Shown in pieces: positions 30,943 to 42,284 of a stretch of DNA of 64,000 bases (within the stretch, counting starts at the first letter, position 1; each line of letters begins with the position of its first letter). Under the pieces are notes generated by a model. The model did no database searches. It was given only the letters and a program-made list of their open reading frames with translations, and was not told the origin of the DNA. Both the position numbers and the translations under genes were made by a program. Source of the stretch: Diploptera punctata (taxonomy: Eukaryota > Arthropoda > Insecta > Blattodea > Blaberidae); the NCBI GenBank assembly GCA_030220185.1, contig JASPKZ010003844.1, positions 815,001-879,000 of the forward strand. Reading direction: 5' to 3'.

Positions 30943-31251
30943 ACTACATAATCATAGTTTTATTTAATGATCACGAGATGGCATCAGTCAAATGGCAGTC
31001 ACAGTTATCAAAGTGATTTTCCTGAGGGTATAAGAGTAGAGGTGCCGTGATATTCAGATAAGTGTGGATATATATATCACCTCCCACTAAGTTAAAATTT
31101 CCGCCTGAAACAGTAGATGTCGCGCACTGACACACCACTCTAATCGGAATGTCTGTGTCTCTAGGGCAAAAGAGAACGTCGAAATTCACAACAATCATAT
31201 TCTAAGAAATGTGATACACCGTTTTTTTAACACAAATTACTCTATTGTATA

Positions 31252-31445
31252 TTATTGCCTCACTATGATGGTTGTCCGTTTATATAAAAGCGGGTGCCGC
31301 GCGACAATGCATGACAATGATGAATATGCGGAATTATTAGGCCTATAGTGGCGGCAGTTCTTCTGCTACCTTTGTATTCAATTATATATAACATCTGCGA
31401 GGAAACAAAACGAGCCGCTGGACAACCATCATAGTGAGGCGATAA
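31252..31445. mobile_element. 194-bp MITE with ~27-bp inverted ends
   Basis: Ends TTATYGCCTCACTATGATGG + TTGTCC, inverted at both sides, flanked by TA (31250-31251, 31446-31447). Interior GC-rich (GGTGCCGCGCGACAATGC). No coding capacity; superfamily uncertain. Confidence 0.75.
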
Positions 31446-31589
31446 TACAAAACATAGAATTTGTTTTCAGCTTAATTTTTAATATCAAAGTGTTGGTACT
31501 AATTACACAAGCACTTAATGTACTGAAAACTATCAACCATTTGGTACCAAGTTATTTAAAATCACTTCAAAGTAGTCGTATTTATACTT

Positions 31590-31975
31590 ACTTATTGGCT
31601 TTACGGCCACTTGAGTCTAGCCGTAGCCTCTCCTTTTGTTAGGAGTTCCTGCACCAAGCTAATTTAGTACGCTTATTTCCCTACAGAAGCCATGAATGGC
31701 AAATGGTCGCATACTGAACGAATGAGACGTTTAGTAGGCAACTAAATATATTTTACTTGGAGATAAAGATCTGAAAATTTTGCTTAGAGGTCTCTTTTTT
31801 CAGGCTAAAGTTCTTTCACTAGCCTGAAAATCTTTGGACAGGGACCCATGACCTAATGTCCCTCCCGGGGAACTTGTTTCTTGGATTTATCCATCGACCC
31901 CGTCCGGGTTTGAACCTGCGAACCTCAGGGTTAGAGTCAAGGAAAATAACCACTATACCACCGAGGATGATAGTA
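31590..31975 (-). mobile_element. SINE-E, diverged copy
   Basis: Body ACCTAATGTCCCTCCCGGGG and head CCGTCCGGGTTTGAACCTGC ... AACCACTATACCACCGAGG. The 5' tRNA-like head is present but mutated. No clean target duplication seen. Confidence 0.75.
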
Positions 31976-32014
31976 ATTTTTTGTACTTACTATAAATGGT
32001 AAATTATTCTGCAG

Positions 32015-32595
32015 TTGAATAACACTGGTTAACATGATTTTTGTCTCATGAGTACCAATAGTTGCACTTAATGCAGTTTTTTTATCGCGTTTTAAAATAT
32101 GTATTCGGAATTTCTCCATCGCCCACAGTTTTTTTTATTTCAATTTAAATTAATGAATTTATATAATTATTTTTTAATAAACGTTTTTTCGTCAATTTGT
32201 CCATTGTAAAATAAAACGGGGAACACTTTCATCAGGAGATTTCAGCTATGGAAAAGAGATATCAAGGCAAATGGAATCCTAATATGCTGGCCGATTTTTG
32301 TTGGACCGTCAAGAGGCATGCTCTACAGGTGAAATATAGCAGAAACTCATCATTTCTTACTTTCTAGGTGAGTCCGAATGTTCGAATATTGTGTAGTTAC
32401 GAATGTAGAAAATATTAAAGTGTTTGAAATTATAATGCCTGTCTGTCGGAAACCTTGCGTGATGGAGAAAAACCGATATCATATTTGGATTTAGGAGAAA
32501 AAAGACTATCAGAATCACATATCTTTCTTTCTGAGACAAGACAAAGTTTATTTTTTGTTGCTCAGTGTAATGGTTACAAGATATTCTAACCAAAC
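32015..32595 (+). repeat. Rep-K copy 2
   Basis: Best preserved of the three Rep-K copies, on the plus strand. Non-coding AT-rich block (32015-32214), a 50-codon open tail (32215-32367), then a non-coding block ending TTTTTTGTTGCTCAGTGTA. Confidence 0.7.
32215..32367 (+). pseudogene. C-terminal coding remnant in Rep-K copy 2
   Basis: Fifty codons ending at TAG (32365-32367). Reads NGEHFHQEISAMEKRYQGKW, then NPNMLADFCW and a basic, Ser-rich end. A stop codon lies directly upstream in frame, so this is either a single terminal exon or a fragment. The motif recalls the C-terminus of an uncharacterised multicopy animal protein; nothing is known of its function that I can state. Three dispersed copies with shared flanks suggest mobility of this cassette. 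Confidence 0.5.
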
Positions 32596-32892
32596 TATGG
32601 CTTATGAAACTAGTACGTTCGATATCTCATTTGCCAAGAATCTTCATTGTTACTTCTCAGCTCACTGAATCCAAATGGTATCTCCGATATCCAGTTCCCT
32701 AATGTCCATACTGATATTATCCTCCTCCCTATTCAAGCCTTCCTCGTGTATTTTTATGGGTTTTATAACAAAACTTTTGGAACCGTGGGCCCTATATGGA
32801 GGGCTTAGTGACTTTTGAAGATTCTGAGATATTAAAGTTTTGATTTGAAACATACCTTAAAAATTTCGTACATTTTTAATTACCTCTCCGAC

Positions 32893-33560
32893 CAGCCTCA
32901 TAGGCTAGTAGTCAGTGTTTCTGACTGCAGTTCATAAGGTTCCGGGTTCGAATCCCGGTCAACAATAGGGATTTTTCCTTAAAGGGAATTATTCCTGTGG
33001 TTGTCCATGGTGTAGAATTTAGGCTAAGGATTTTCCTGGCACTTCATTATCATTTATTATCCATCATGTCGTCCACCGCTGTGGTCTCGAGGTAGTGTGC
33101 TGCATTGTCACGCAGCGGACCCGGGTTCGATCCCCGGTCGGAGCAGTTTTTCTGGGTGAGGTTTTTATCGGGGTTTTTCCTCATTTGTAAGACAAATGTC
33201 AGGAAAACTTTAAGGCCCAAACGGTCACCGAAATGATATGGCCATCATCATCATCCTTATCACTATCATCATCATCATCATCCTTTTCACCGGTGTGGAA
33301 AGCAACGGGAAGCTACCACAACTACAATTCCCTAGTAAACCTGCAAGCATAGCATGAAAATGCTATGATTGCAGTGAAGGACCTGGCTTCGGGCAGAATT
33401 ACTATGGATGGATGGATGGATGGATCCATCATATCATCGGGGTAACATAACTCCGCTTTCCAGGTGTCCCAACCTAAGAAATGGATTACAATTCCGCCAA
33501 TGCCAGAGATAAAGCCAGAAATATCATAAAAGGCAGTCTGATAGCATTAAAAAAAACCTC
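32893..33560 (+). mobile_element. SINE-F interrupted by SINE-A
   Basis: 5' half 32893-33070 (CAGCCTCATAGGCTAGTAGT; GGGTTCGAATCCCGG; TTCCTTAAAGGGAATTATTC) and 3' half 33424-33560 (ATATCATCGGGGTAACATAA...GGCAGTCTGATAGCATT). Reference for the family together with 26717-27165. Confidence 0.87.
33071..33423 (+). mobile_element. SINE-A nested in SINE-F
   Basis: Complete SINE-A with a four-unit ATGG/GGAT tail. The target repeat ATCCATCATGTC (33059-33070) versus ATCCATCATATC (33424-33435) differs at one base. Confidence 0.92.
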
Positions 33561-33601
33561 ACCTAACGATGTAATAGGACATTAGTATATACTTCTAAAT
33601 A

Positions 33602-34160
33602 CAGGGTGATTCAAAATTGACTTTACAATTTTACAAGCTTATAGAAATTTATTTAGAAGACCTACAGAATTGGTTTTAATGTCATATGATAGCACAACTC
33701 ATCAAGTTTTCACCGACATAGTTTTATAGTACCTAGTTCCCTCACCGCGTGCGCTAACGTAGTTCATATCAAAATGGCTGCTTTCACAGGTGCCGAGCAT
33801 GCTCGTTGTGTGTTTTTGTTCGAAGAAACTAAATCTGCGACAATTGTTCAGCGTAGATTTCGTACCCAGTATGGTAAGGATCCTCCTAGCAGGCCAACAA
33901 TTTATTCTTGGCACGAAACATTTGTTAGGACTGGCTGTTCTGTTAGTCATTCCAAGCATACTGGCAGTCCACGTAGGCTGAAGCTGTGGTTGAACAAGTG
34001 AGGGATAGCTTTGCTCGGAGCCCTAGGATATGACATTTAAACCAATTCTATAGGTCTTCAAAACTTGATGAGTTGTGCTATCATATGGCATTTAAACCAA
34101 TTCTGTAGGTCTTCTAAATAAATTTCTATAAGCTTGTAAAGTCAATTTTGAATCACGGTG
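33602..34160. mobile_element. Mariner-like deletion derivative with ~105-bp TIRs
   Basis: TIRs 33602-33709 and ~34059-34160 begin CA(G/C)(G/C)GTGATTCAAAATTGAC and are near-identical; TA at 33600-33601 and 34161-34162. Part of the right TIR (ATTTAAACCAATTCTRTAGG) is repeated at about 34031. Contains a helix-turn-helix remnant (33774-34001) but no catalytic domain. Confidence 0.9.
33774..34001 (+). pseudogene. Transposase N-terminal helix-turn-helix remnant
   Basis: 75 codons: EHARCVFLFEETKSATIVQR, then RFRTQYGKDPPSRPTIYSWH and RTGCSVSHSKHTGSPRR. This matches the pattern of the N-terminal helix-turn-helix (DUF4817-like) that precedes some insect mariner-type transposases and binds the TIR. The DDE catalytic region is completely missing; the frame ends about 20 residues after the HTH near the right TIR. 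The element must rely on a transposase made elsewhere. Confidence 0.75.
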
Positions 34161-34204
34161 TATACATTACGTGAGTAGTTTATGTACAGTTTAGTGTACA
34201 GTAG

Positions 34205-34372
34205 CATTACTATTTTCAAGTTGAGAAAACCAGTTTTAATGGCTGGGGAGACCCAATATGTTGACCACCTGGATGATCGGCCACCGTTGTGTTTAACACA
34301 TGTGAATGTGAGGCCAGCAACTAGCTGGTAGGCTAAGAGCCTTCTAGGCCCGTCACGCTTTGGAGTTTTAAT
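34205..34372 (+). mobile_element. SINE-D 3' half
   Basis: From GGTTGAGAAAACCAG-type sequence (TCAAGTTGAGAAAACCAGTT) to GGTAGGCTAAGAGCCTTCTAGG...GTCACGC. A ~14-bp block after GTTGACCAC is missing; head absent. Confidence 0.8.
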
Positions 34373-34970
34373 TGAAACAAAATATTTTGTGCCATTTTCT
34401 AAACTTGAAAGTTGCACTAGCTTGCGTTATTACAAATCTCCATTCATCGGGCACAAAAAAGTGAGATATTCGTTTTTATATTTTACATTGATTCCAAAGT
34501 CTTCGTCACGCTCCTCGAATGAATGACCTAGTTCAAATAATTTGTGTTCTATACACTTTAATGGCATGGACTTTCTCAATATAATTCACATGTAACTTTG
34601 TTTTTATTTTAATTTTCCCATAATATGAGTCACCGAAGGGTACCAAGTGAGTTGGTGAGTGCTTTAATCAGCATAATTAGGTAAACAATCATAATAACAT
34701 ATATCAGGCAGTTTATGAAATACATTTAGCATAGACTAAAATATAACTATAATTTGTTATATCAATTATTCTCAAGATGTTGTCTATTCTTTGCAAGCTA
34801 TACTTTTACAGAATAAATTTGCATTTATACTAGATTCAGTAAATTGTATTTTTTAGAAATATTATTAAAGAGAAACTTTCATGCCTGAATCGCAAGTTTC
34901 TCCAGGACCTCTGACACACTTCTTTGAGCCATCCAGACATTCATGGATAGACATGAATTTTTCTCAGAAG
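34373..34970. other. AT-rich DNA
   Basis: No feature recognised. Confidence 0.5.
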
Positions 34971-35589
34971 TAATGCCACGAGTGATTTCCAATTTACCTA
35001 GACAATTTGGAAATCAAAAGTGGCATTTGTTAGGACTATTTAAAGAATAAAATTAAGCTCTTTACTCACAAACCATTACTTAAATATAGATATTTTAAAA
35101 TATTTATATATTTAATGTAAACGGCGATGTTTGAAAACAAATGATAAACGTGATGTTTAATTTGTTCATCACTGCAACCAGATCATATTTATTGCCAAAT
35201 AGAATCGCAACATTGAAAGAATGCACCCTAGTGGAGAAAAATTGAAACACATCATTACAGGTTATTAATTAATTTCTGATGTCCTATGATGTTAATATGT
35301 CAACTATATATTTTTCTGCAACGCTGATTACTGGGTTTAAGAAAGTGCAAACAGTGGCTTCCTTTTTTATGAATCAATTGCTAGGAATGTTTTTCTATTA
35401 TATCTCGCAAGCAGAATCTGATTACATTCGTGCACTATATATACAATCTGGGAGTCAGTCGATAAAATGAAGGCGATGAAATGAGAGTAATAAAATCGAG
35501 GTGAAAAACGACTGTGAATGGTTGTAAATCAAAATTCATTGAAATGTGATTGGTCATTGAGTGCCATTTGGGGCATGAGTTAAATAGTC
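34971..35589 (-). repeat. Rep-R copy 3
   Basis: Inverted copy: starts GCCACGAGTGATTTCCAAT, ends TTGGGGCATGAGTTAAATAGTC. Its terminal fold-back loop is the shortest in the window (about 15 bp between arms). Confidence 0.65.
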
Positions 35590-35662
35590 ACTCTAAATCT
35601 TCATGTACCCTTTGCAGTGAATAATATTCAAATTATAATAAGAGCTGTTTCACCAAGAAGGC

Positions 35663-36017
35663 AGGATTTTCTATATTATGTCAGCTAATTAGTAATGTAA
35701 TACTGAAGTTAACATACTAAGGCTTGACATCCGTAATGCAATAGTTAATTCATCTAAAGAGAAAAATGATGCCTGAACCCGAATTTGAATCCAGATCTCC
35801 AGCTTTGCGCCTTTGCGCATGACACTATTTCCTTGAGCTACCCAGTTATCCAAGGAGTGAAATGAATATTTCTCACTTTGAAACCGTATATATTTTCTAT
35901 AATGAATACTACTCACATTAGAGCATGGACTGTAACTTCCATGAACAAGACATTATGATGGATTTTGTTTCCTTGCTACATCAGCTAATTAGGAATGTAA
36001 TATTGAAATTAATGTAC
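35663..36017 (-). repeat. Direct repeat pair around a SINE-G-like unit
   Basis: About 58 bp at 35663-35722 and 35957-36017 are similar (GTCAGCTAATTAGTAATGTA / ATCAGCTAATTAGGAATGTA). Between them, 35755-35870 on the minus strand carries a decayed tRNA-like unit (GGGTAGCTCAAGG; GGATTCAAATTCGG) with the SINE-G tail ATCATTTTTCTCTTT. Confidence 0.5.
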
Positions 36018-36119
36018 TCTCTCCATTCCTCTTCCCTCCTCCATCATGTAATTTGATCTCCATCCATTCATTTGATATAATATTTCACCTCATTTCAGAT
36101 TACGTAAAAGCTAGCCTGG

Positions 36120-36678
36120 GTTAGTAAATTACACTGAGCAACAAAAAAGAAACTTTTTTTTTTGTCTCAGAAAGAAAATTGTTGATTCTGATAGTATTTT
36201 TCTCCTGAATTCAAATATGATATCGGTTTTTCCCCATCACGCACATTTTCCGAGAGACAGGAATTTATAATTTCAAACACTTTAATATTTTCTACGTTCG
36301 TAACTACACAATATTCGAACATTCAAACTCACCTAGAAATTAAGAAATTATAATGTTCTGCTATATTTCGCCTGTGGAGCATCCCTCTTGATGGTCCAAC
36401 AATAATCGGCCAGCATATTAGGATTCCATTTGCCTTGATATCTCATTTCCATAGCTCAAATCTCCTGAGTTAGCTCATTTGGTTTTATTTTACAATGGAC
36501 AAATGGACGAAAAAACGTTTATTAAAAAGCAATTATTTAAAAACATTAATTGAAATTGAAATAAAAAATACCGTGGGCGATGGAGAAATTTCGAATACAT
36601 ATTTGAAAACACGATACAAAAACTGCATTAAGTACAACTATTGGTACTCATGAGACAAAAATCATGTTGACCAGTGTT
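36120..36678 (-). pseudogene. Rep-K copy 3
   Basis: Same orientation and order as copy 1 (620-1187). On the minus strand the YQG.W and ADYCW tail is still readable, but the upstream GEHFHQ part is replaced (GAGTTAGCTCATTTGG on the plus strand). Confidence 0.6.
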
Positions 36679-36839
36679 ACAGGTGTTTGAAATATGTGGT
36701 TGTGGTGATATAATGGGGCACATATATTTACTACTCCATGACTCCGAGTCTGTATGTGTTAACTTAAGGCAGAGTAGGACCAACAGGAGGATTGTAGCCG
36801 CTCTTCGAGGCCTTAGGCCAAGCCCAAATACACAGCGGT

Positions 36840-37035
36840 AAGAATCATGCGTTTGGATGTTTGATCTGTGTTGAACCAGAAACACCTGAACAGACTATAT
36901 ATCACAGCAGAGTAGATTCCTTCTCGTTAATTCCACAAAGTAAATATGAGTAATACAATGAACTAAAAACAAGATTGCCGTATTAAGGACTGAAAACCCG
37001 AATTCATCTTTACTAATCTAATCTAATCCAGCATA
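36840..37035 (+). repeat. Rep-S copy 1
   Basis: Similar to 40755-40930 (TATATCACAGCAGAGTAGATTC / CATATCACCGTAGAGTGGATTC-type; GTAATACAATGAACTAAAAA / GTAATACAATGAACCAAAAA; ACCCGAATTCATCTTTACTA / ACCCGAATCCATCTCTACTA). Unclassified. Confidence 0.5.
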
Positions 37036-37457
37036 ATTCAGAAAGGTATGGGCTGAAGTGTATACAGTCATAATAGGATAGGCATTTCATTTTGGTTGTT
37101 TGTATACAACCCCTTTTGTTTCTCATATTGTCATATTGTCATCATGATAAGTAATCATATATTTTGAGTCAGGAACCAATCAACCAGGAGATCGACTTCG
37201 AAAGGAAGATAGTATATGAACCAATATCCTTCTACAAAAATAAATATCAGTTAACAGAGCAAGGATAATTATAACGGGCAGAATAACTATACCTAAATTA
37301 CTCTTACAATTCTGATGTGCAGCTGGTCTTCCAAAACGTCAGTTATAAGATTTATTCTATTATTCTATTGTTCTACATTAATATTAAGAAATTAATTGTA
37401 TTCATTGGCATATATATCCCGTCCAGGCATTTATTTTTCTTATCTTGTCATATATAA

Positions 37458-37458
<1 letters not shown>
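37036..37458. other. AT-rich DNA
   Basis: Nothing recognised. Confidence 0.5.

Positions 37459-37490
<32 letters not shown>
37459..37490. repeat. (TA)n microsatellite
   Basis: About 16 TA units, immediately left of the foldback element at 37491. Confidence 0.96.
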
Positions 37491-37494
<4 letters not shown>

Positions 37495-37671
37495 TAAGAA
37501 AGGTTTCTTGGGTTTTCCGCGTCAAGGATTCAAGAGTGGTCTTTGGTCACTGGTACCAACATTCCGACATGATACCACGTGATCCCTTGATAATGTCATG
37601 TGGGATCATGTCGGAACGTTGGAACCAATGGCCCGAGGCCAAACTGACAAGAAACCTTCCTTAATCATATT
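37491..37671. mobile_element. Foldback element, ~180 bp
   Basis: Two inverted blocks: ATGATTAAGAAAGGTTTCTTG at the left pairs with CAAGAAACCTTCCTTAATCAT at the right (each split here from a longer arm), and TTCCGACATGATACCACGTG pairs with TCATGTGGGATCATGTCGGA. The molecule could form a long hairpin. Superfamily unknown. Confidence 0.75.
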
Positions 37672-38186
37672 TATATTTGCGAAAATCTACAATATAACAT
37701 ACATATATCATTTATTCAATATATGTTATACATAAGGATTTTTTCATTTCGTGTATTTTATAATGCTTCATATTTTCAGGAAGTAAATAAATAAAATTAC
37801 ATGAAAATCTTAGTTTTAGTATCACATTTCAACTAAAATAAAGGCAGTAGCATTTTTATTGTAACTACTACAATTATTTTATATCATCTCTTCCCAAACG
37901 TATCACCCTATACTTGAACTTAGCATAGGATTGAGTGGCATAAAATGCTTCTATAGTATTGCTAAATGAATCGTGATAAAATCCAGCCCGGTTGCTGTGG
38001 AATGCACTTTATTTGACTTCCACGCTTTTTACATTCCCGTCTGCTTCTACCATAGTAACACATGTATTAAGAGGAATTCTGTGGGCTGTACTGAATGTAG
38101 CCTACAAAATTGTTACACTTTTTCAAGAGCGATGTTATAACACAGAGCATACATGGATAGACACTCAAAAAAGGAAACAAAGAAAT

Positions 38187-38191
<5 letters not shown>
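37672..38191. other. AT-rich DNA
   Basis: No feature recognised. Confidence 0.5.

Positions 38192-38240
<49 letters not shown>
38192..38240. repeat. (GA)n microsatellite
   Basis: About 24 AG units. Confidence 0.97.
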
Positions 38241-38241
<1 letters not shown>

Positions 38242-38650
38242 ATATGAAGATTATGCACCTCCTAATTTAAGGAAGAAAGCTTTTTTAATAAACTTAGTAA
38301 ATTTAAAAAAAAAAAAATTCCATACAGCGCGTTTGTAAACCATAGTCAATAGGCCTACATCTAAAGAAAAAAAGTAAATTTTTCTCTCTAGTAATATTAA
38401 CTGTGGCCTAAAGACGGCTTGTGTGGGAAAATAAATTTTCATATCTGGTTCGTAAACCACTGACATTACAGCGAAATCCCTCATAATGGCTTCTGGCAGT
38501 AGAAGCGCTCCTATTAAATCTTGAATGAAGTACTCCATCAAGAGTCAATGACAGTACACCTTCTACCTTCTGCTGATGATGGGACTAGCATCGAAAGGCC
38601 TAAAGTTGTTTAATAATCTAAGAAGTTGTGGAGGCAGACGTTCAAGATAC
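38241..38650. other. Unclassified DNA
   Basis: Includes a short poly(A) (about 38308-38318); no recognised element. Confidence 0.45.
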
Positions 38651-38663
38651 ATCATTTTATATT

Positions 38664-39011
38664 CCATCCATAGTAATTCTGCCCGAAGGCAGGTCCTTCA
38701 CTGCAATCATAGCACTTTCATGCTATGCTTCCAGCTTTACTAGGGAATTGTAGGTGTGGTAGCTTCCCGTTGCTTTCCACACCGGTGAAGGATGTTGATG
38801 ATGATGATGATAATCATAAGGATGATGACGATTATGATGGCCATATGATTTCGGGGACCGTTTGGGCCTTAAAGTTTTCCTGATATTTGTCTTACAGGTG
38901 AGGAAAAACCCCGATAAAAACCTCACCCAGAAAAACTGCCCCGACCGGGGATCGAACCCGGGCCCGCTGCGTGACAAGGCAGCACGCTACCTCGAGACCA
39001 CAGCGGTGGAC
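38664..39011 (-). mobile_element. SINE-A, full length, 12-bp target duplication
   Basis: Little-diverged copy; the stem-loop has one change (AGCACTTTCATGCT). Flanked by TCATTTTATATT at 38652-38663 and 39012-39023. Confidence 0.93.
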
Positions 39012-39023
39012 TCATTTTATATT

Positions 39024-39571
39024 ATAATTTTAATATTTTAACGAATACCTCAACTGAATTTTACCTAACTTTATAAATTATTTTTAATGCCTGCGTTGTG
39101 TGACTTCTTGATTTTGCTGCGGGACAAGTGTTTTCTACTAACTTAAACATTATGAAAAAAAATATGACTTCAGTTTTCAATGTCCTGGATACCTATGGGC
39201 GAAATGATATAGGCACATCTGTAATTGTTTTGATAACATATCCTTGACACCTGATAACTTGTTATATTATATTAATGATGTTGAATAATAGAGTCAGGAT
39301 TTTTATGACCTAAAAGGTAAAATTGAAACAAAGTATAGCGACAAGTTAGACTTATGACTTTCATTTGTTTGATTTCACCATTCAAATAGTTACTTATGAT
39401 AAGTAAGACTTCCTGACTGTCTTTTATCTTGACTTCACACAGACAAATAGATTGAACAGAATTAATACTAGCCTAACCTGTTATTGCAAAGATTATATTT
39501 TATTACGTACATTCTTGCGACTCTAATAATGACATATACATGATACTTCTCCGAGAGAGGGGAAGGCACCA
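39024..39571. other. AT-rich DNA
   Basis: No feature recognised. Confidence 0.5.
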
Positions 39572-39838
39572 GGTTTCCCTTAACAGAGATTTAGCCGCTC
39601 TCTCCCTACAGGCAAGATTTGAACCATACTAATTTAGTTACACTTGTTTTCGTATAGATTAATCATTTTGAGTGGTCTCTAGACGGGTCAGTCCGTTTTC
39701 CGCCTCATACTGACATAATAGGAAACAATGGTAAGTACTAGGACGGGAAAAGTCGGTAAATTTTGCTTAGATGCCTTTTCATTCAGGCTTAAGGATTTTT
39801 TACGAGCCTGAAAATGTTCAGACTCGGGACCCACATAA
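39572..39838 (-). mobile_element. SINE-E body fragment
   Basis: TTTCCCTTAACAGAGATTTAG to AATGTTCAGACTCGGGACCC; the tRNA-like head is lacking. Confidence 0.8.
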
Positions 39839-40114
39839 ATTAAATATGAGTATGAGTATTGCATGATAGAGTTTCTTAGATTATTTAAGCCATTTACCAA
39901 TTTCTATCCATAAAACTTATAAAATCGTTATACGATATGGGAAACATTAATGGAAAGACGGAGAACGCAATCATAATGCCACGCAAGACGTGTGTAATGT
40001 AAGCGAATACCTTCTCAAGTCGAATTTGTGGTTTACGGAATATTCTTTCTTTTGTTAACCCTTAAATTGGCGGATAGAAGTTTCTCGTCCCAGTTATTTA
40101 AATGTATCGGACCA

Positions 40115-40415
40115 CAGGCAAAACGAAGAGAGATTTTTTAATATCGGATTTCAGGCAAATCCCACATCTAATTGTCGGATTTTGCAGATTTTTGGACATA
40201 ATTTCTTCGTATTATTTCAATAGTATATACGGAGTTTCATTGCGAAATCTCGGAAATTGCATACGCTACAGCTATTTTTTAATTTCGTTTCAGGTGAACT
40301 CCTACTCTTAATAGTCCGTTTTTTGCTGGTTTACAAATTACATCTTACTTACTTTAATTTGTTTCTATATGCAGAATATGGTTCCGAAAAAAATACTAGA
40401 TCGTTGATATATATA
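40115..40415 (+). repeat. Rep-P copy 2
   Basis: Counterpart of 11430-11715; see there. In both places a SINE-E body lies upstream. Confidence 0.5.
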
Positions 40416-40474
40416 TATATAATTCTTTTTTTCATGATATTTCCGTTGTATACTACCAACGATCGATGAAGAAA

Positions 40475-40560
40475 CGTAACATTTTTAAAAAATATTTTTA
40501 TGAGAACAACTTCAATAGTTTCATTGCATGTGAATTAGCTAAAAACACATGGGGACGTGA
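40475..40560 (+). repeat. Rep-Q copy 2
   Basis: Counterpart of 12895-13030. Confidence 0.4.
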
Positions 40561-40754
40561 GTATTAAAGATGTAAAAGTATGTCTAGATTATCGGGAATT
40601 AGTTCGATTTTCTATCATTATCGAACAGATAATTATACTTAAATTATTCAGAAAACGGAATTCAACAAAAAGAAAACATCGCTAGCTGCACTTCAGTTGA
40701 CTTGTGTAGCAAAGTTGTTTGAGTCATGACGTCATGAGTGTGAATGATTGATAT

Positions 40755-40930
40755 ATGTCGAACCAAATACACCATAGCAAGCTACATATCACCGTAGAGT
40801 GGGATTCATTTCACTCATTCCACAAAAGTAAAGGTGGGTAATACAATGAACCAAAAAGAAGGTGCCGCGTTAAGATCTTAAAACCCGAATCCATCTCTAC
40901 TAATCTAAGTTTAATCCAACAACTACTACT
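40755..40930 (+). repeat. Rep-S copy 2
   Basis: Counterpart of 36840-37035. Confidence 0.5.
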
Positions 40931-41112
40931 GCTTTAAGTTATATCCTATGAGTAAAAGTAGTCGTTAATCCACCAATTACAATTCCCATATGTGTTATTG
41001 AAGAATCAGCAATTACAGACTTCGAATCAGTTTGACATATGTAAATTAATCTAACCAAGGTTCAACTAATAATTTTAATAGAAATTTAAATAAAATGTAG
41101 GCCTGCTGTGAG

Positions 41113-41690
41113 TTGAACAAAGAAATTAAACATAGGCTCAATTCTGGAAATGCGTGCTACCAAGCATTACAGAGACTTTTGATGTACCAACTCCTTTCAA
41201 GAAACATTAAACTGAAAATATATAAAACTATTATTCTACCAGTTATATTATATGGATGCGAAACATGGACTCTTACTTTAAGGCAGGAAAGGCGATTACG
41301 AGTATTTGAGAAAAAATACTTAGGAAAATGTTTGGACCAAAGAGAGATGAACAGACAGGTGAATGGAGAAGACTGCATAACAATGAATTATAGGAAGCCA
41401 GATATAATGAGAACAGTTAAGTCTCGTAGACTGCAATGAGCAGGACATGTGGCACGAATGGGGAATGAAAGACGTGTGTGGAAGTTTCTTGTAGGAAAAC
41501 CAGAGGGACAACGCCAAGTTGGTGGACCAAGAATGAGGTGGGAGAATAACATTAACTATTATTTGAGGGAAGTAGATTATACAGGGACGATTGGAAAACA
41601 TTGGCTCAGGATAGGAATATATGGAGAGCTTATGTCCGCGCGGCCATGAAACTACGGGTTCGATAGTGCCAGTAAGTTAATTAGTTAGTT
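41113..41690 (+). mobile_element. RTE-1 3' fragment
   Basis: Starts at the codons for KEIKHRLNSGNACY and keeps one frame to ~41439, with later frameshifts (VGGPRMRWENNINYYLREVD at 41449-41649). Ends GGTTCGATAGTGCCAGTAAG with TTAG repeats. 5'-truncated. Confidence 0.92.
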
Positions 41691-42084
41691 AGTTAGACCT
41701 ACTACTACCTAACTAATTCTCAGGTGTTTTGTTAGGGAAGGCGCTAATTCTTAGGTGAACATTTGACTTACAGATTGCTTGTTTTGTTATTTTTAATTCG
41801 TGCGTTAAAGTTGTTTAGTGTGATTATCAAAACAAGTTTTAGATTCACGTAATTTCGCTCTTTTCTCGACCACACCTTAACATCAATAATTATGAAGTGT
41901 GAGTTTACAACTTTTTAGAAACATTTTTTAATGCATGAAATTCGACACGTGTGAACAATGTCATTGCCAAAGGCCACTTTCTTTTAAAATATGGCATCGC
42001 AAATTGATTGCCATTTTTCGTTAAATGTTTCAGATTTTAGTCTTCTTTATACATAACTTTCTATTTTAAAAATTCATGTCGCGA
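41691..42084. other. AT-rich DNA
   Basis: No feature recognised. Confidence 0.5.
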
Positions 42085-42273
42085 AAGGCTAGAAGGTACT
42101 TGCTCTACCAGCTGGCTACAAATCTTTCATCCACATGTGTAAATTGCAGAGGTGACATGTGATCAGCTTATTGAGTCCTCCAACCGTTACAGCTGATTAT
42201 CTCAAAAGTGCCTCATGAGGTTAAAACCAGCGTATGTCTTGCGCCAAGGCATGATTATTACATCCGCTCTACT
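42085..42273 (-). mobile_element. SINE-D, diverged and internally shortened
   Basis: CTACCAGCTGGCTAC at the 3' end, GAGTCCTCCAACCGTTACAG and CTTGCGCCAAGGC near the head. Head mostly lost. Confidence 0.7.
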
Positions 42274-42284
42274 AAGGAGTATTA

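Noticed and set aside
38067..38270. Protein with an Arg-Glu or Leu-Ser rich tail
   Set aside because: The tail is the (GA)n microsatellite; the remainder has no recognisable similarity.
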